Below, piece by piece: positions 1-7,560 of a DNA stretch of 64,000 nt. Source of the stretch: Limobrevibacterium gyesilva (lineage in GTDB: Bacteria; Pseudomonadota; Alphaproteobacteria; Acetobacterales; Acetobacteraceae); contig NZ_JAPDNT010000008.1 of assembly GCF_025989185.1 (NCBI RefSeq), positions 109,753-173,752 on the forward strand, written 5' to 3'. The notes under the pieces were generated by a model, which was given only the letters and a program-made list of their open reading frames with translations, did no database searches and had not been told where the DNA came from. Position 1 is the first letter of the stretch. Each line of letters opens with the position of its first letter. Position numbers and translations under genes: made by a program.

Positions 1-2
1 GC

Positions 3-722
3 TTCGCCCCGGTGGGCTCGTCGCGGCTCGAGCGGGTGGACGTCCGCTTCGTCTGCGCCACCAACCGCGACCCGATGCTGGAGGTGCAGGCCGGGCGGTT
101 CCGCGAGGACCTGTATTACCGGCTGTATGTGGTGCCGGTGGAACTGCCGCCGCTGCGCGCGCGCGGTGGCGACGTGCTGCTGATCGCCCGGCATTTCCTG
201 GCCCAGTTCAGCAAGGAAGAGGGCCGGCGTTTCCAGGGCTTCAGTCCGGAGGCGGAAGCGGCGCTGCGGGGCTATTCGTGGCCGGGCAACGTGCGCCAGT
301 TGCAGAACGTGGTGCGCAACATCGTCGTGCTGCACGACGGCGAACGCGTCGAGGCAGCGATGATCCCGCCGCCGGTGCTGCGCACCAATGGTTCGGCCCC
401 GGACCCCACGCCGGTTCCGGCGCCCGTTGCCATTCCAGTTCCCGCGCCGGTGCTGCCCGATCCGGTCCCTGCCGTGCCGGAGCCGTTCTGGTCCGGGCCC
501 GGCCTTGCGCCCGAACCGGTGGCGGCCGCGCTGCCGCCGCCACCGCCGGCGGAGCCGGAGGTGGTGCCGCTGGCGGAGATGGAGCGGCGGCTGATCCTGG
601 CGGCGCTGCGGCGCACCCGCCAGGACGTGCCGCGCGCGGCCGCCCTGCTGGAGGTCAATCCCTCGACGGTCTATCGCAAGCTGGCGGCGTGGCGCGCCGC
701 CGGCCTGCTGGCCGAGGCCTGA
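3..722 (+). CDS. sigma-54-dependent Fis-family activator, C-terminal part (5' end outside window)
   Basis: The frame is open from the window edge, so only the C-terminal part is seen. It starts inside the AAA+ domain with VRFVCATNRD, then FREDLYYRL and LPPLRARGGD, the usual NtrC-family Walker B to sensor I region. WPGNVRQLQNVV (sensor II) follows. After a long Pro/Ala/Val linker comes a Fis-type helix-turn-helix near the end (AAALLEVNPSTVYRKL). Such proteins bind upstream enhancers and use ATP to open RNA polymerase-sigma-54 promoters. Any receiver domain lies outside the window. A near-consensus sigma-54 promoter lies about 0.8 kb downstream, before the sugar transferase gene, which is a plausible local target; that link is inference. 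Confidence 0.93.
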   Translation, partial: FAPVGSSRLERVDVRFVCATNRDPMLEVQAGRFREDLYYRLYVVPVELPPLRARGGDVLLIARHFLAQFSKEEGRRFQGFSPEAEAALRGYSWPGNVRQLQNVVRNIVVLHDGERVEAAMIPPPVLRTNGSAPDPTPVPAPVAIPVPAPVLPDPVPAVPEPFWSGPGLAPEPVAAALPPPPPAEPEVVPLAEMERRLILAALRRTRQDVPRAAALLEVNPSTVYRKLAAWRAAGLLAEA

Positions 723-728
723 GCGCCG

Positions 729-1325
729 CTACGCGCCTGCGCCCTGGCGGCGCCGGAGCAGCGCCAGGCCGGCGAGGCCCGCGGCGAGCACCGCCATCGC
801 GGCGGGCTCGGGCACCGCTTGTGCCACCGAGGCGGTGACGATGCCCTGGGTGTAGGGGAGCACGCCGCCGTCCACCGGGCCGCTGATCGCGATGCCTGCC
901 CCGCCGAAGTCTAGTGGGGAAAAAAAGGCCCCGAACCCCGACGCGGAAAAGGGCGTGGGGTCGCTGCCGCTGAACAGGACGCCGTCGACGCTATCGGCGA
1001 TCAGGTAGAAAAGGCCGAGGTCGCCGGTGACATCGAGCATGGCGGTGAACTCCGTCAGGTCGGCCGCCGTGAAGTCGTATTGCATGGTGTTGGCGCCACC
1101 GGCATCGCTTACCCACAAGGTGAAGCTGAACGACAACGGGTCGAATTCATTCGAATTCGGATTGCCGGCGAAGGTGAACTGGCCGATGCCGGTGGCGATG
1201 CCGAGCGGCCCGTAATCGGCGTTGCCGTAGCCGTTGTAGCTGAAATCGACGGTGGTCTGTGCTCGCGCGCTGCCGGCGCCCAGTGCCAGCGCCGCGACGA
1301 ATGCCAGGCCGAGAATCCGCATCAT
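729..1325 (-). CDS. PEP-CTERM sorting domain protein
   Basis: A 198-residue secreted protein. It has an N-terminal signal peptide (MMRILGLAFVAALALGAGSARA) and a C-terminal sorting tail starting VPEP, followed by a hydrophobic helix (MAVLAAGLAGLALL) and an arginine cluster (RRR). This three-part tail is the hallmark of exosortase substrates. The central part is low in lysine and rich in Gly, Asp, Phe and Ser, as in many exported surface proteins of this group, and has no recognised domain. It lies back to back with the sugar transferase, across an AT-rich 240-bp region, and ends 6 bp from the sigma-54 activator. Exosortase-linked surface proteins often sit near polysaccharide genes. No exosortase gene is in the window. 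Confidence 0.85.
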   Translation of the reverse strand: MMRILGLAFVAALALGAGSARAQTTVDFSYNGYGNADYGPLGIATGIGQFTFAGNPNSNEFDPLSFSFTLWVSDAGGANTMQYDFTAADLTEFTAMLDVTGDLGLFYLIADSVDGVLFSGSDPTPFSASGFGAFFSPLDFGGAGIAISGPVDGGVLPYTQGIVTASVAQAVPEPAAMAVLAAGLAGLALLRRRQGAGA

Positions 1326-1381
1326 ATCGTTCCGTTCCCTGATCCCGGGCCTCGACGTACGATGACGATCCCGTGAGCAAA

Positions 1382-1443
1382 GTTAACGTGCCTGTCAGGG
1401 CGAGAACAAGCTCAGACACGGGGCTTATTAATATTACGTTAAC
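1382..1443. promoter_or_regulatory. inverted pair of GTTAACGT motifs, candidate enhancer
   Basis: GTTAACGT (1382-1389) and its reverse complement ACGTTAAC (1436-1443) lie 54 bp apart centre to centre in the AT-rich region between the PEP-CTERM and sugar transferase genes. They sit about 100 and 150 bp upstream of the start point expected from the sigma-54 promoter at 1511-1527, a usual place for activator binding. The assignment is inference from symmetry and distance. Confidence 0.4.
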
Positions 1444-1510
1444 ATTCAAAAGATTGCTCATTATTGCAAGAACGGCGCATCGCAAGGCGCCTCGCAAAAT
1501 GCAAATCCGG

Positions 1511-1527
1511 CTGGCCCGGCATTTGCA
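1511..1527 (+). promoter_or_regulatory. sigma-54 (-24/-12) promoter of the sugar transferase gene
   Basis: CTGGCCCGGCATTTGCA fits the RpoN consensus YTGGCACGRNNNTTGCW at every defined position except one (A to C in the -24 box), with GG and GC at the required 10-bp spacing. The expected start point is near 1538, about 29 bp before the ATG at 1567. A sigma-54 activator gene ends at 722. Confidence 0.8.
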
Positions 1528-1566
1528 CACATCTGCGTTATCACCGCGATGCAACGGAGTGAGCAG

Positions 1567-2253
1567 ATGTCCAACCGCAAGATGACCCGCGACGCGATCC
1601 CGGCCGCGGCACTGTTCGCGGGCAGCTACATCCCCGCATCCGTCGCCGGTACCAAGCGGGCGCTGGACATTTTCGCCGCACTGGTGCTGCTGCTGGTGAC
1701 TGCGCCGCTGTGGCCGCTGATCGCGCTGGCCATCAAGCTCGACAGCCGCGGGCCGGTCATCTACCGGCAGATGCGGGTGGGCCGGGCCATGGCGGACCGG
1801 ACCGAGCTGTTCATGATCCTCAAGTTCCGCTCCATGCGCGCCGACGCCGAGGCGCGCAGCGGCGCGGTGTGGGCGAGCCGGCGCGACCCGCGCATCACCC
1901 GCGTCGGCAGTGTCCTGCGCAAGACCCGGCTGGACGAGATCCCGCAGCTCGTCAACGTGCTGCGCGGCGACATGTCGCTGATCGGCCCGCGGCCGGAGCG
2001 GCCCGCCTTCTATCGCCGCCTCGAGCGGATCGCGCCGTTCTTCGCCGACCGCACCGTGGGCCTGCGCCCCGGCATCACCGGGCTGGCCCAGGTGCGCCAG
2101 GGCTATGACAGCTGCGACGCCGACGTCGTGCGCAAGGTCGGGTTCGACGCGGCCTATGCCATGCGGCTGTCCGACTTCCGCATCTGGGTGGTGTCGGACA
2201 TCTCGATCATCCTGCGCACCTGCATCGTGATGGTGAGCGGCCGCGGCCAGTAG
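1567..2253 (+). CDS. undecaprenyl-phosphate sugar transferase (bacterial sugar transferase family)
   Basis: A 228-residue membrane enzyme of the PF02397 type, which transfers a sugar-1-phosphate onto undecaprenyl phosphate to start polysaccharide assembly at the inner membrane. It opens with the family's KRALDIFAAL and one hydrophobic helix (about residues 28-48). The usual motifs follow: SRGPVIYRQMRVGR, FMILKFRSM, TRVGSVLRKTRLDEIPQL, LRGDMSLIGPRPE and LRPGITGLAQV. It is the short form, lacking the multi-span N-terminal half of WbaP-type proteins. The ATG at 1567 is preferred over 1549 because GGAG (1556-1559) is well spaced from it. It is transcribed from a sigma-54-type promoter beside a PEP-CTERM gene, suggesting a role in exopolysaccharide made with that surface protein. 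Confidence 0.9.
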   Translation: MSNRKMTRDAIPAAALFAGSYIPASVAGTKRALDIFAALVLLLVTAPLWPLIALAIKLDSRGPVIYRQMRVGRAMADRTELFMILKFRSMRADAEARSGAVWASRRDPRITRVGSVLRKTRLDEIPQLVNVLRGDMSLIGPRPERPAFYRRLERIAPFFADRTVGLRPGITGLAQVRQGYDSCDADVVRKVGFDAAYAMRLSDFRIWVVSDISIILRTCIVMVSGRGQ

Positions 2254-2256
2254 CAC

Positions 2257-5127
2257 CTACATGCCGGCCGGCGGGTGCCAGTTGCCTAGCTCGTCGATGC
2301 CGGCCTGGAGCAGGGCGTGCAAGTCGTGCACCTGCTCGGCGATGTCCTCGCCGCTGCCAGCGTCCTCCAGCACGGCGGCGGCGTGGCTGACCCGCATCAG
2401 GCCGAGATTGGCGGCGGTGCGGCCCAGAGCGCCGGCCTCGCGCATCAGCTCGGCGCGGCGGCCGGCTTCGGCGTGCGCCAGCAGGTCGGCGGTCTGGCGC
2501 AGGCCGGTCTCGATGAACAGGCGGACCACGTCGGCCGCGGCGCCGGGCCCGAGGTCGCGCACCATGGCATCGAGCATGGCCGGGTCGAAGCCGCGGTTCT
2601 CGACCACGGCGGCGCGGCGGCCATGCGCCCCCTCCGGGGTGGCTTGCGGTGGCCGCCTGGCGGTGGCGGCGGCGATCGCCTCGGCCAGCCGGTCGCCGGT
2701 GATCGGCTTGGTGGCATACTCGTCCATGCCGGCGGCGAGGCACGCGGCCTCGTCGGTGGGCATGGCGCTGGCGGTGAGGCCGACAATGGCGAGGCGCCCG
2801 CGCTCCCCCGGCATGGCGCGGATCGCCCGGGTGGCGGCGAGGCCGTCCATCTCCGGCATCATCACGTCCATCAGCACGAGGTCGTAGTCGCGGCTCGCCA
2901 CGGCGTCCACCGCCTCGCGGCCGTTGGTCACCGCCTCGACGCGGTGGCCCAGGCGTTCGAGCATGCGCGTGACCACCAGGCGGTTGGTGGCGTTGTCCTC
3001 GGCGACCAGGGCGCGCAGCCCGGCGGCCTGGGCGAAGGCGGCGTCGTCGCTGGCGCGGCGGGAGCGCAGCTTCACGTCGAAGCGGAAGATGCTGCCCAGG
3101 CCCGGCGCGCTTTCGACCTCGATGCTGCCGCCCATGCGCTCGATCAGCCGGCGGCTGATGGCGAGCCCCAGGCCGCTGCCGCCGAAACGGCGTGAGATCG
3201 AGCTGTCGGCCTGGGTGAACTCGTCGAACAGGCGGCTCTGCGCTTCCGGCGCGATGCCGATGCCGGTGTCGGCGACGGTGAAGCCGAGGCGGACGGCGCC
3301 GGGCTCGCGCGCCTGGCGGGTGACGCTGACGCGCACGTGGCCGGCCTCGGTGAACTTCACGGCGTTGCCGATCAGGTTGAGCAGGATCTGGCGCAGCCGG
3401 CGGGCGTCGCCGGCCGCGCGCAGCGGCACGTCGTCGGCGATGTCGATCTCGAGCGCGAGGCTCTTGGCGGCGGCGGCGGCGGCGAGCATGTCGATGGCGC
3501 CGCGCAGCAGGCCGCGTATGTCGAAGCTCGCCACCTCCAGCTCCAGCTTCCCGGACTCGAGGCGGGAGAAGTCGAGGATGTCGTTGATCATCTGCAACAG
3601 GTGGTTGCCGCTGTCGAGGATGATGCGGACATAGTGCTGCTCGGCCGCCCCCAGCTTCATGTCGAGCAGCAGGCTGGCGGCGCCGATGATGCCGTTCATG
3701 GGGGTGCGGATCTCGTGGCTCATCACCGCGAGGAATTCCGAGCGCGCGCGCCCGGCCACTTCGGCCGCGTCGCGGGCGGCGGCGAGCGCGGTCTCGGTGC
3801 GCTTGCGCTCGGTGACGTCGGTGTAGGTGCGCACCGCACCGCCGCCGGCCATCTCCTGGGTGCGGATCTCCAGCGCCCGGCCATTGCCGCGCAGCCGCTC
3901 GTAGACGCCGTATTCGCTGCTGATTCCGCCGCTCTCGACGAAGTGCAGGAAGGCGGGATCGACGGTCTCCGGCGGACCGAACTCGCCCTGGGCGAGCTGC
4001 CAGCGCAGGATGTCGCGGAAATAGGGGATGCCCTGCATCAGCGAGTCCGGCAGCTCCAGCAGTTCCATGACGCGGCGGTTGGCGACCGGGACGCGGCCCT
4101 CGGCATCGACCATCAGGATGCCCTGGCTGATGTTCTCGAGCGTGGCGGCGAGGGCTTCGCGCGAGCGGGCGATACGGCGGTGCTGGCGCACCAGAAGAGT
4201 GCCGAACAGGGCGGCGACGACGCCGATCAGCGTGCCGAGGATGAGCAGCCGGGTGCGCTGGCGCTGCCACTCGGCGAACACCTCGGCCTCGTCGAGGCCG
4301 ACGGCGACCAGCAGCGGGTAGCCGGCGACCCGGCGGAAGCTTTCGATGCGGGCGGCGCCGTCGACGGGGCTGACGGTATGGAAGCTGCCCTGCTCGGCGC
4401 TGGACAGCAGGGCGGTCGCCTCGGCGCCTGCGAGCCTGGTGCCGATGACGCCGTCGCGCAGCGGCGCGTGGGCGCGGATGACGCCGTCCTCGCCCACGAG
4501 CAGCACGTCGCCGTTGCCGATGTCGAGCGACTCGTAGAACCGCGTGAGGTAGCCGATGTCGACGGAGACGACGACGGTACCGCCATAGCTGCCGTCCGGC
4601 CTGCCGATGCGGCGGGTGACGTTGATCGACCACTTGCCTGAGAGGCGGCCGAGCACCGGTGCGCTGATGAACATGCGGTCTTCGGTCGCCTCCTTCTGGA
4701 CCCGCACATGCTCGCGGTCGGACAGGTCGACGCGGCTGGTGACCGGGCCGAGATTGGTCATCAGCACGATGCCCTCGGCGTCGATGATGGTGAGCTGGAT
4801 GGTCAGGCCATGGGTGAACTGGCGGCTGCGGGCCCAGGTCGTGAGGTCGAAACGCGTGGGATCGCGCTGGTAGGATTCGCGCGCGAACAGCAGGGTCTGG
4901 TCGATCGCGTCGAAGGCGCGGGAAATGTTTTCGCTGAAGCCGCGGGCGAGGTTGGTGGTGTCCTGCACGGCACCCTGCAGGGCCTGGCGGTATTCCTGGC
5001 GCAGGTGCACGACGATGCCGGCCCAGGCCATGATCACCAGCCCCAGGACCAGCCCCAGGTAACCGGTCTCCGTCCGGAGCACCTTGCGGCGCAGCCACGC
5101 AAGCGGCGGCGTCTTCGGTGCCGGCAT
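2257..5127 (-). CDS. hybrid sensor histidine kinase with Cache sensor, PAS, receiver and degenerate Hpt domains
   Basis: A 956-residue inner-membrane kinase. Helices at about 22-41 and 294-313 flank a periplasmic Cache-type sensor. Then come a PAS-like domain (about 325-440), the HisKA dimerisation helix with phosphoacceptor H471 ([11 protein letters not shown]), and an ATP-binding domain (N588; DTGIG 620-624; GGSGLGLAI 649-657). A receiver follows with phosphoacceptor D754 ([13 protein letters not shown]). The C-terminal 110 residues resemble an Hpt domain, but the motif that should read AHxLKG reads AGALGR, so the histidine position (899) is glycine. The ATG at 5127 is chosen over an upstream start at 5223 because AGGAG lies just before it. 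The gene runs convergent to the sugar transferase, 3 bp apart. No separate response regulator is adjacent. Confidence 0.92.
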   Translation of the reverse strand: MPAPKTPPLAWLRRKVLRTETGYLGLVLGLVIMAWAGIVVHLRQEYRQALQGAVQDTTNLARGFSENISRAFDAIDQTLLFARESYQRDPTRFDLTTWARSRQFTHGLTIQLTIIDAEGIVLMTNLGPVTSRVDLSDREHVRVQKEATEDRMFISAPVLGRLSGKWSINVTRRIGRPDGSYGGTVVVSVDIGYLTRFYESLDIGNGDVLLVGEDGVIRAHAPLRDGVIGTRLAGAEATALLSSAEQGSFHTVSPVDGAARIESFRRVAGYPLLVAVGLDEAEVFAEWQRQRTRLLILGTLIGVVAALFGTLLVRQHRRIARSREALAATLENISQGILMVDAEGRVPVANRRVMELLELPDSLMQGIPYFRDILRWQLAQGEFGPPETVDPAFLHFVESGGISSEYGVYERLRGNGRALEIRTQEMAGGGAVRTYTDVTERKRTETALAAARDAAEVAGRARSEFLAVMSHEIRTPMNGIIGAASLLLDMKLGAAEQHYVRIILDSGNHLLQMINDILDFSRLESGKLELEVASFDIRGLLRGAIDMLAAAAAAKSLALEIDIADDVPLRAAGDARRLRQILLNLIGNAVKFTEAGHVRVSVTRQAREPGAVRLGFTVADTGIGIAPEAQSRLFDEFTQADSSISRRFGGSGLGLAISRRLIERMGGSIEVESAPGLGSIFRFDVKLRSRRASDDAAFAQAAGLRALVAEDNATNRLVVTRMLERLGHRVEAVTNGREAVDAVASRDYDLVLMDVMMPEMDGLAATRAIRAMPGERGRLAIVGLTASAMPTDEAACLAAGMDEYATKPITGDRLAEAIAAATARRPPQATPEGAHGRRAAVVENRGFDPAMLDAMVRDLGPGAAADVVRLFIETGLRQTADLLAHAEAGRRAELMREAGALGRTAANLGLMRVSHAAAVLEDAGSGEDIAEQVHDLHALLQAGIDELGNWHPPAGM

Positions 5128-5235
5128 GTCGGGTTCTCCTGTTGTGGCGCGGCGGTGCAACTGTCGCGGTCGATGCAGGCATGTCAAGGATTCCGGGCCT
5201 GGGATGAGGCCCGGTCGGCGCACCGGAGTGTGGGG

Positions 5236-5251
5236 TGTGATCTAGCTCACA
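5236..5251. promoter_or_regulatory. CRP/FNR-family binding site
   Basis: TGTGATCTAGCTCACA contains the perfect CRP half-sites TGTGA-N6-TCACA. A -10-like TATGTT lies at 5273-5278, giving a start near 5285, so the site is centred about 41.5 bp upstream, the spacing of class II CRP activation. The zinc-finger gene follows at 5325. The hybrid kinase starts 109 bp away on the other strand. Confidence 0.72.
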
Positions 5252-5324
5252 TCATAAAAAAATCGTTATTGATATGTTAATACCACCCGATCGCCACCGG
5301 CCGGTCGATCGGGGCGGGGTATTC

Positions 5325-5564
5325 ATGACAGGTATCGAACGTGGCGGTTGGGATTCTTGCGACTATTGCAGGCGAGGTCAGGTGGTCATCCAGCAGACGG
5401 AGTTGCGGTTCCGCCGGGTGACCGACCGCGGAGTCATCCAGTGCCAGGTGAGCGTGCCCGTCGGCTATTGCGACCAGTGCGGCTTCCGGCATGTCGATGC
5501 GGCCGCCGATGCGGCGATCGAGGCGGCGGCGCGCCGGGCCTATGAGGAACTCGGGGCGAAATAG
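5325..5564 (+). CDS. YgiT/MqsA-type zinc-finger small protein
   Basis: A 79-residue protein with two Cys-x2-Cys pairs (CDYC near residue 10, CDQCG near residue 48) separated by a beta-rich stretch ending VSVPVGYC. This is the layout of the YgiT-type zinc finger in the N-terminal half of MqsA antitoxins. It lacks the helix-turn-helix of full MqsA, and no MqsR-like toxin gene is adjacent; a helical tail (AADAAIEAAARRAYEEL) follows instead. The ATG at 5325 is preferred to 5274 because the earlier start overlaps the likely -10 element. It stands alone between a CRP-type promoter and an SDR gene. Its function is unknown; family assignment rests on cysteine spacing and the VPV-Y-C-x2-CG motif. Confidence 0.7.
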   Translation: MTGIERGGWDSCDYCRRGQVVIQQTELRFRRVTDRGVIQCQVSVPVGYCDQCGFRHVDAAADAAIEAAARRAYEELGAK

Positions 5565-5680
5565 GGGATGATGCGCGGCTGGTGCCCCCGCCGCCCTCGG
5601 CGTGCGGTTGCCGGTCGCGCATGCCCGGTGTTACGCACACGATCCAGGGTGATGAACAACCAGACATGGGAGCGACGCCG

Positions 5681-6451
5681 ATGAAACTGTTCGACCTGAC
5701 CGGCAAGGTGGCGATTGTCACGGGCGGCAATGGCGGGATCGGGCTGGGCATGGCCAAGGGCCTGGCCGGCGCGGGGGCGCGCGTGGTGCTGGCCGGCCGC
5801 AATGCCGCCAAGGGCGCGAAGGCGGCCGCGGAGCTGGGCGGGGCGGCGGTGTTCATGGCCGCCGATGTCACGAAGAAGGCCGATTGCGAGAAGCTGGTGG
5901 CCGACACGGTGGCGCGGTTCGGCCGGCTGGACATCCTGGTCAATAACGCCGGCACGGCGATCCGCAAGAACCCGCAGGACTACACCGAGGCCGAGTGGCA
6001 CAAGGTGATGGACACCAACATGACCAGCGCCTTCCTGTGCAGCCAGGCGGCGTATCCGCATCTGGTGGCATCGGGCGCCCGCAACGAGGGCGGGGCGAAG
6101 GTGGTGAACATCGGCTCGGTGATGAGCCTGTTCGGCGCCCCGCATGCGGCCCCCTATGCCGCGAGCAAGGGCGCGATCATGCAGTTCACCAAGGCGATCG
6201 CGACGGCCTGGGCGAAGGACAACATCCAGTGCAACGCCGTGCTGCCGGGCTGGATCGACACCGAGCTGACGATGAGCGCGCGCGAGCAGGTGGCCGGGCT
6301 GAACGAGGCGGTGCTGGCGCGCACGCCGGCGGCGCGCTGGGGCGTGCCGGAGGACCTTTCGGGGATCGCGGTGTTCCTGGCCTCGCCCGGGTCGGACTTC
6401 GTGACGGGGACGGCGATTCCGTGCGACGGGGGGTGTTGCGCGCGGGCCTGA
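5681..6451 (+). CDS. short-chain dehydrogenase/reductase (SDR)
   Basis: A 256-residue classical SDR that should oxidise an alcohol or reduce a ketone with NAD(P). The Rossmann glycine motif TGGNGGIG is at 14-21, NNAG at 88-91, and the catalytic Ser146, Tyr159 and Lys163 are present (NIGS, then YAASK). Overall it looks like the gluconate 5-dehydrogenase/2-deoxygluconate 3-dehydrogenase branch, but the substrate cannot be read from sequence. The ATG at 5681 has GGGAG 8 bp upstream; in-frame ATG 5666 and the longer 5582 start lack a good ribosome site. It begins about 116 bp after the zinc-finger gene and could share its promoter. Confidence 0.88.
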   Translation: MKLFDLTGKVAIVTGGNGGIGLGMAKGLAGAGARVVLAGRNAAKGAKAAAELGGAAVFMAADVTKKADCEKLVADTVARFGRLDILVNNAGTAIRKNPQDYTEAEWHKVMDTNMTSAFLCSQAAYPHLVASGARNEGGAKVVNIGSVMSLFGAPHAAPYAASKGAIMQFTKAIATAWAKDNIQCNAVLPGWIDTELTMSAREQVAGLNEAVLARTPAARWGVPEDLSGIAVFLASPGSDFVTGTAIPCDGGCCARA

Positions 6452-6542
6452 GGGATTGGTGCGGCGCCTGGTGTTGCAAGGGGGCGGGGTGGCGGCCGTC
6501 GGGCCGTTTGCCGGTGGCTTCGTTGGCGGTTGATGGGACCGG

Positions 6543-7478
6543 ATGAAGAACGTTCTCTGGCTTCTCGTCGGGCTGCTCGCCGCCTGCACGGCGCCGTCGC
6601 CGCGAACCGGCCCACAGGGCTGCGACATCCGCAAGGACGCCGAGATCCCCATCACCTTCGAGCGGGGTCTCATCGGCGCGCCCGCCATGATCGAGGGCAA
6701 TCCCGTCACCCTGCTGATCGATACGGGATCGGAAGCGTCCCTGGTCACGCCCGCAGCCATGGCGGCCCTGCACCTGCAGACCGACCGGCGCAGGCGTACC
6801 ACCATCCAGGGCACGGGGGGCGCCATCACGACGCAGAACGCCGCGTTGCAGTCCTTCGGGATTGGCGGCATGGAAATGCTGGACCAGAGCACGGCCGTCG
6901 GGCCGCTGCCGGGGGTGCGGAATGTCAGACTGGCCGCCTCCGGCCTGGTAGGCGCCGACTGGCTCAGGGATTTCGACGTCGAGCTGGATCTTCCGCATCG
7001 GCGCGTTGCACTTTACCGGGTGCAGGGATGCAGCGGGGCGTATGTTCCGTGGCAGGGTCCGACGACCCCGGTTCCTGTTCAGATCTACCGGCGCGGCCTC
7101 GTCCTGTTGCCGGTCAAGCTGGATGGCCAATCCGTGACGGCATTGCTCGACAGCGGGGCGAACCGTTCGATCCTGAGCGAGACTGCCGCGACGCGGGTCG
7201 GGGTCGGCGGGTCGACGCCCGCTTCGGACAGGCCGGGGACGGCGATCGGCATCGATGGGGCGATGCAAGCGACCCGCGGCCACCGCTTCGGAGTGCTTCG
7301 GGTCGGCGGTGCCGAATACAGGGGGCCGCTGATCGGCGTCGGCCCGCTGCAACTTCCGATGGCCGACATGCTGCTCGGCACGGATTGGCTGCGGGTGAAC
7401 CGGGTATGGATCTCGTACGCGGCGCGCCGGGTGACCATCCAGCCCGTTCGCCCGGTTGGCGATACCCGGGCCGAATAG
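6543..7478 (+). CDS. lipoprotein with two retropepsin-like aspartyl protease motifs
   Basis: A 311-residue protein with a lipoprotein signal (MKNVLWLLVGLLAAC, lipid-accepting Cys15). It carries two aspartyl-protease half motifs: D60-T-G in VTLLIDTGSEASLV and D203-S-G in VTALLDSGANRSIL. Each is followed about 80 residues later by a matching closing segment (LVGADWLRDFDVELDL and LLGTDWLRVNRVWISY). The protein is therefore an internal duplication of a retropepsin-like fold, so both catalytic aspartates could come from one chain. The likely location is membrane-anchored in the periplasm. Substrate unknown. It lies between the SDR and a solute-binding protein on the same strand, with separate ribosome sites. 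Confidence 0.8.
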   Translation: MKNVLWLLVGLLAACTAPSPRTGPQGCDIRKDAEIPITFERGLIGAPAMIEGNPVTLLIDTGSEASLVTPAAMAALHLQTDRRRRTTIQGTGGAITTQNAALQSFGIGGMEMLDQSTAVGPLPGVRNVRLAASGLVGADWLRDFDVELDLPHRRVALYRVQGCSGAYVPWQGPTTPVPVQIYRRGLVLLPVKLDGQSVTALLDSGANRSILSETAATRVGVGGSTPASDRPGTAIGIDGAMQATRGHRFGVLRVGGAEYRGPLIGVGPLQLPMADMLLGTDWLRVNRVWISYAARRVTIQPVRPVGDTRAE

Positions 7479-7560
7479 GGGCGGGGAAGGGCCCGCTGAA
7501 GTCTGCTTGCTCCTCACCCGCCCTGCGTGCTGCACTTGCGGGAAACAGGGGAGAAAGGTC

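Noticed and set aside
1374..1392. Minus-strand sigma-54 promoter for the PEP-CTERM gene
   Set aside because: GC and CC elements are present but the spacing is 12 instead of 10 bp.
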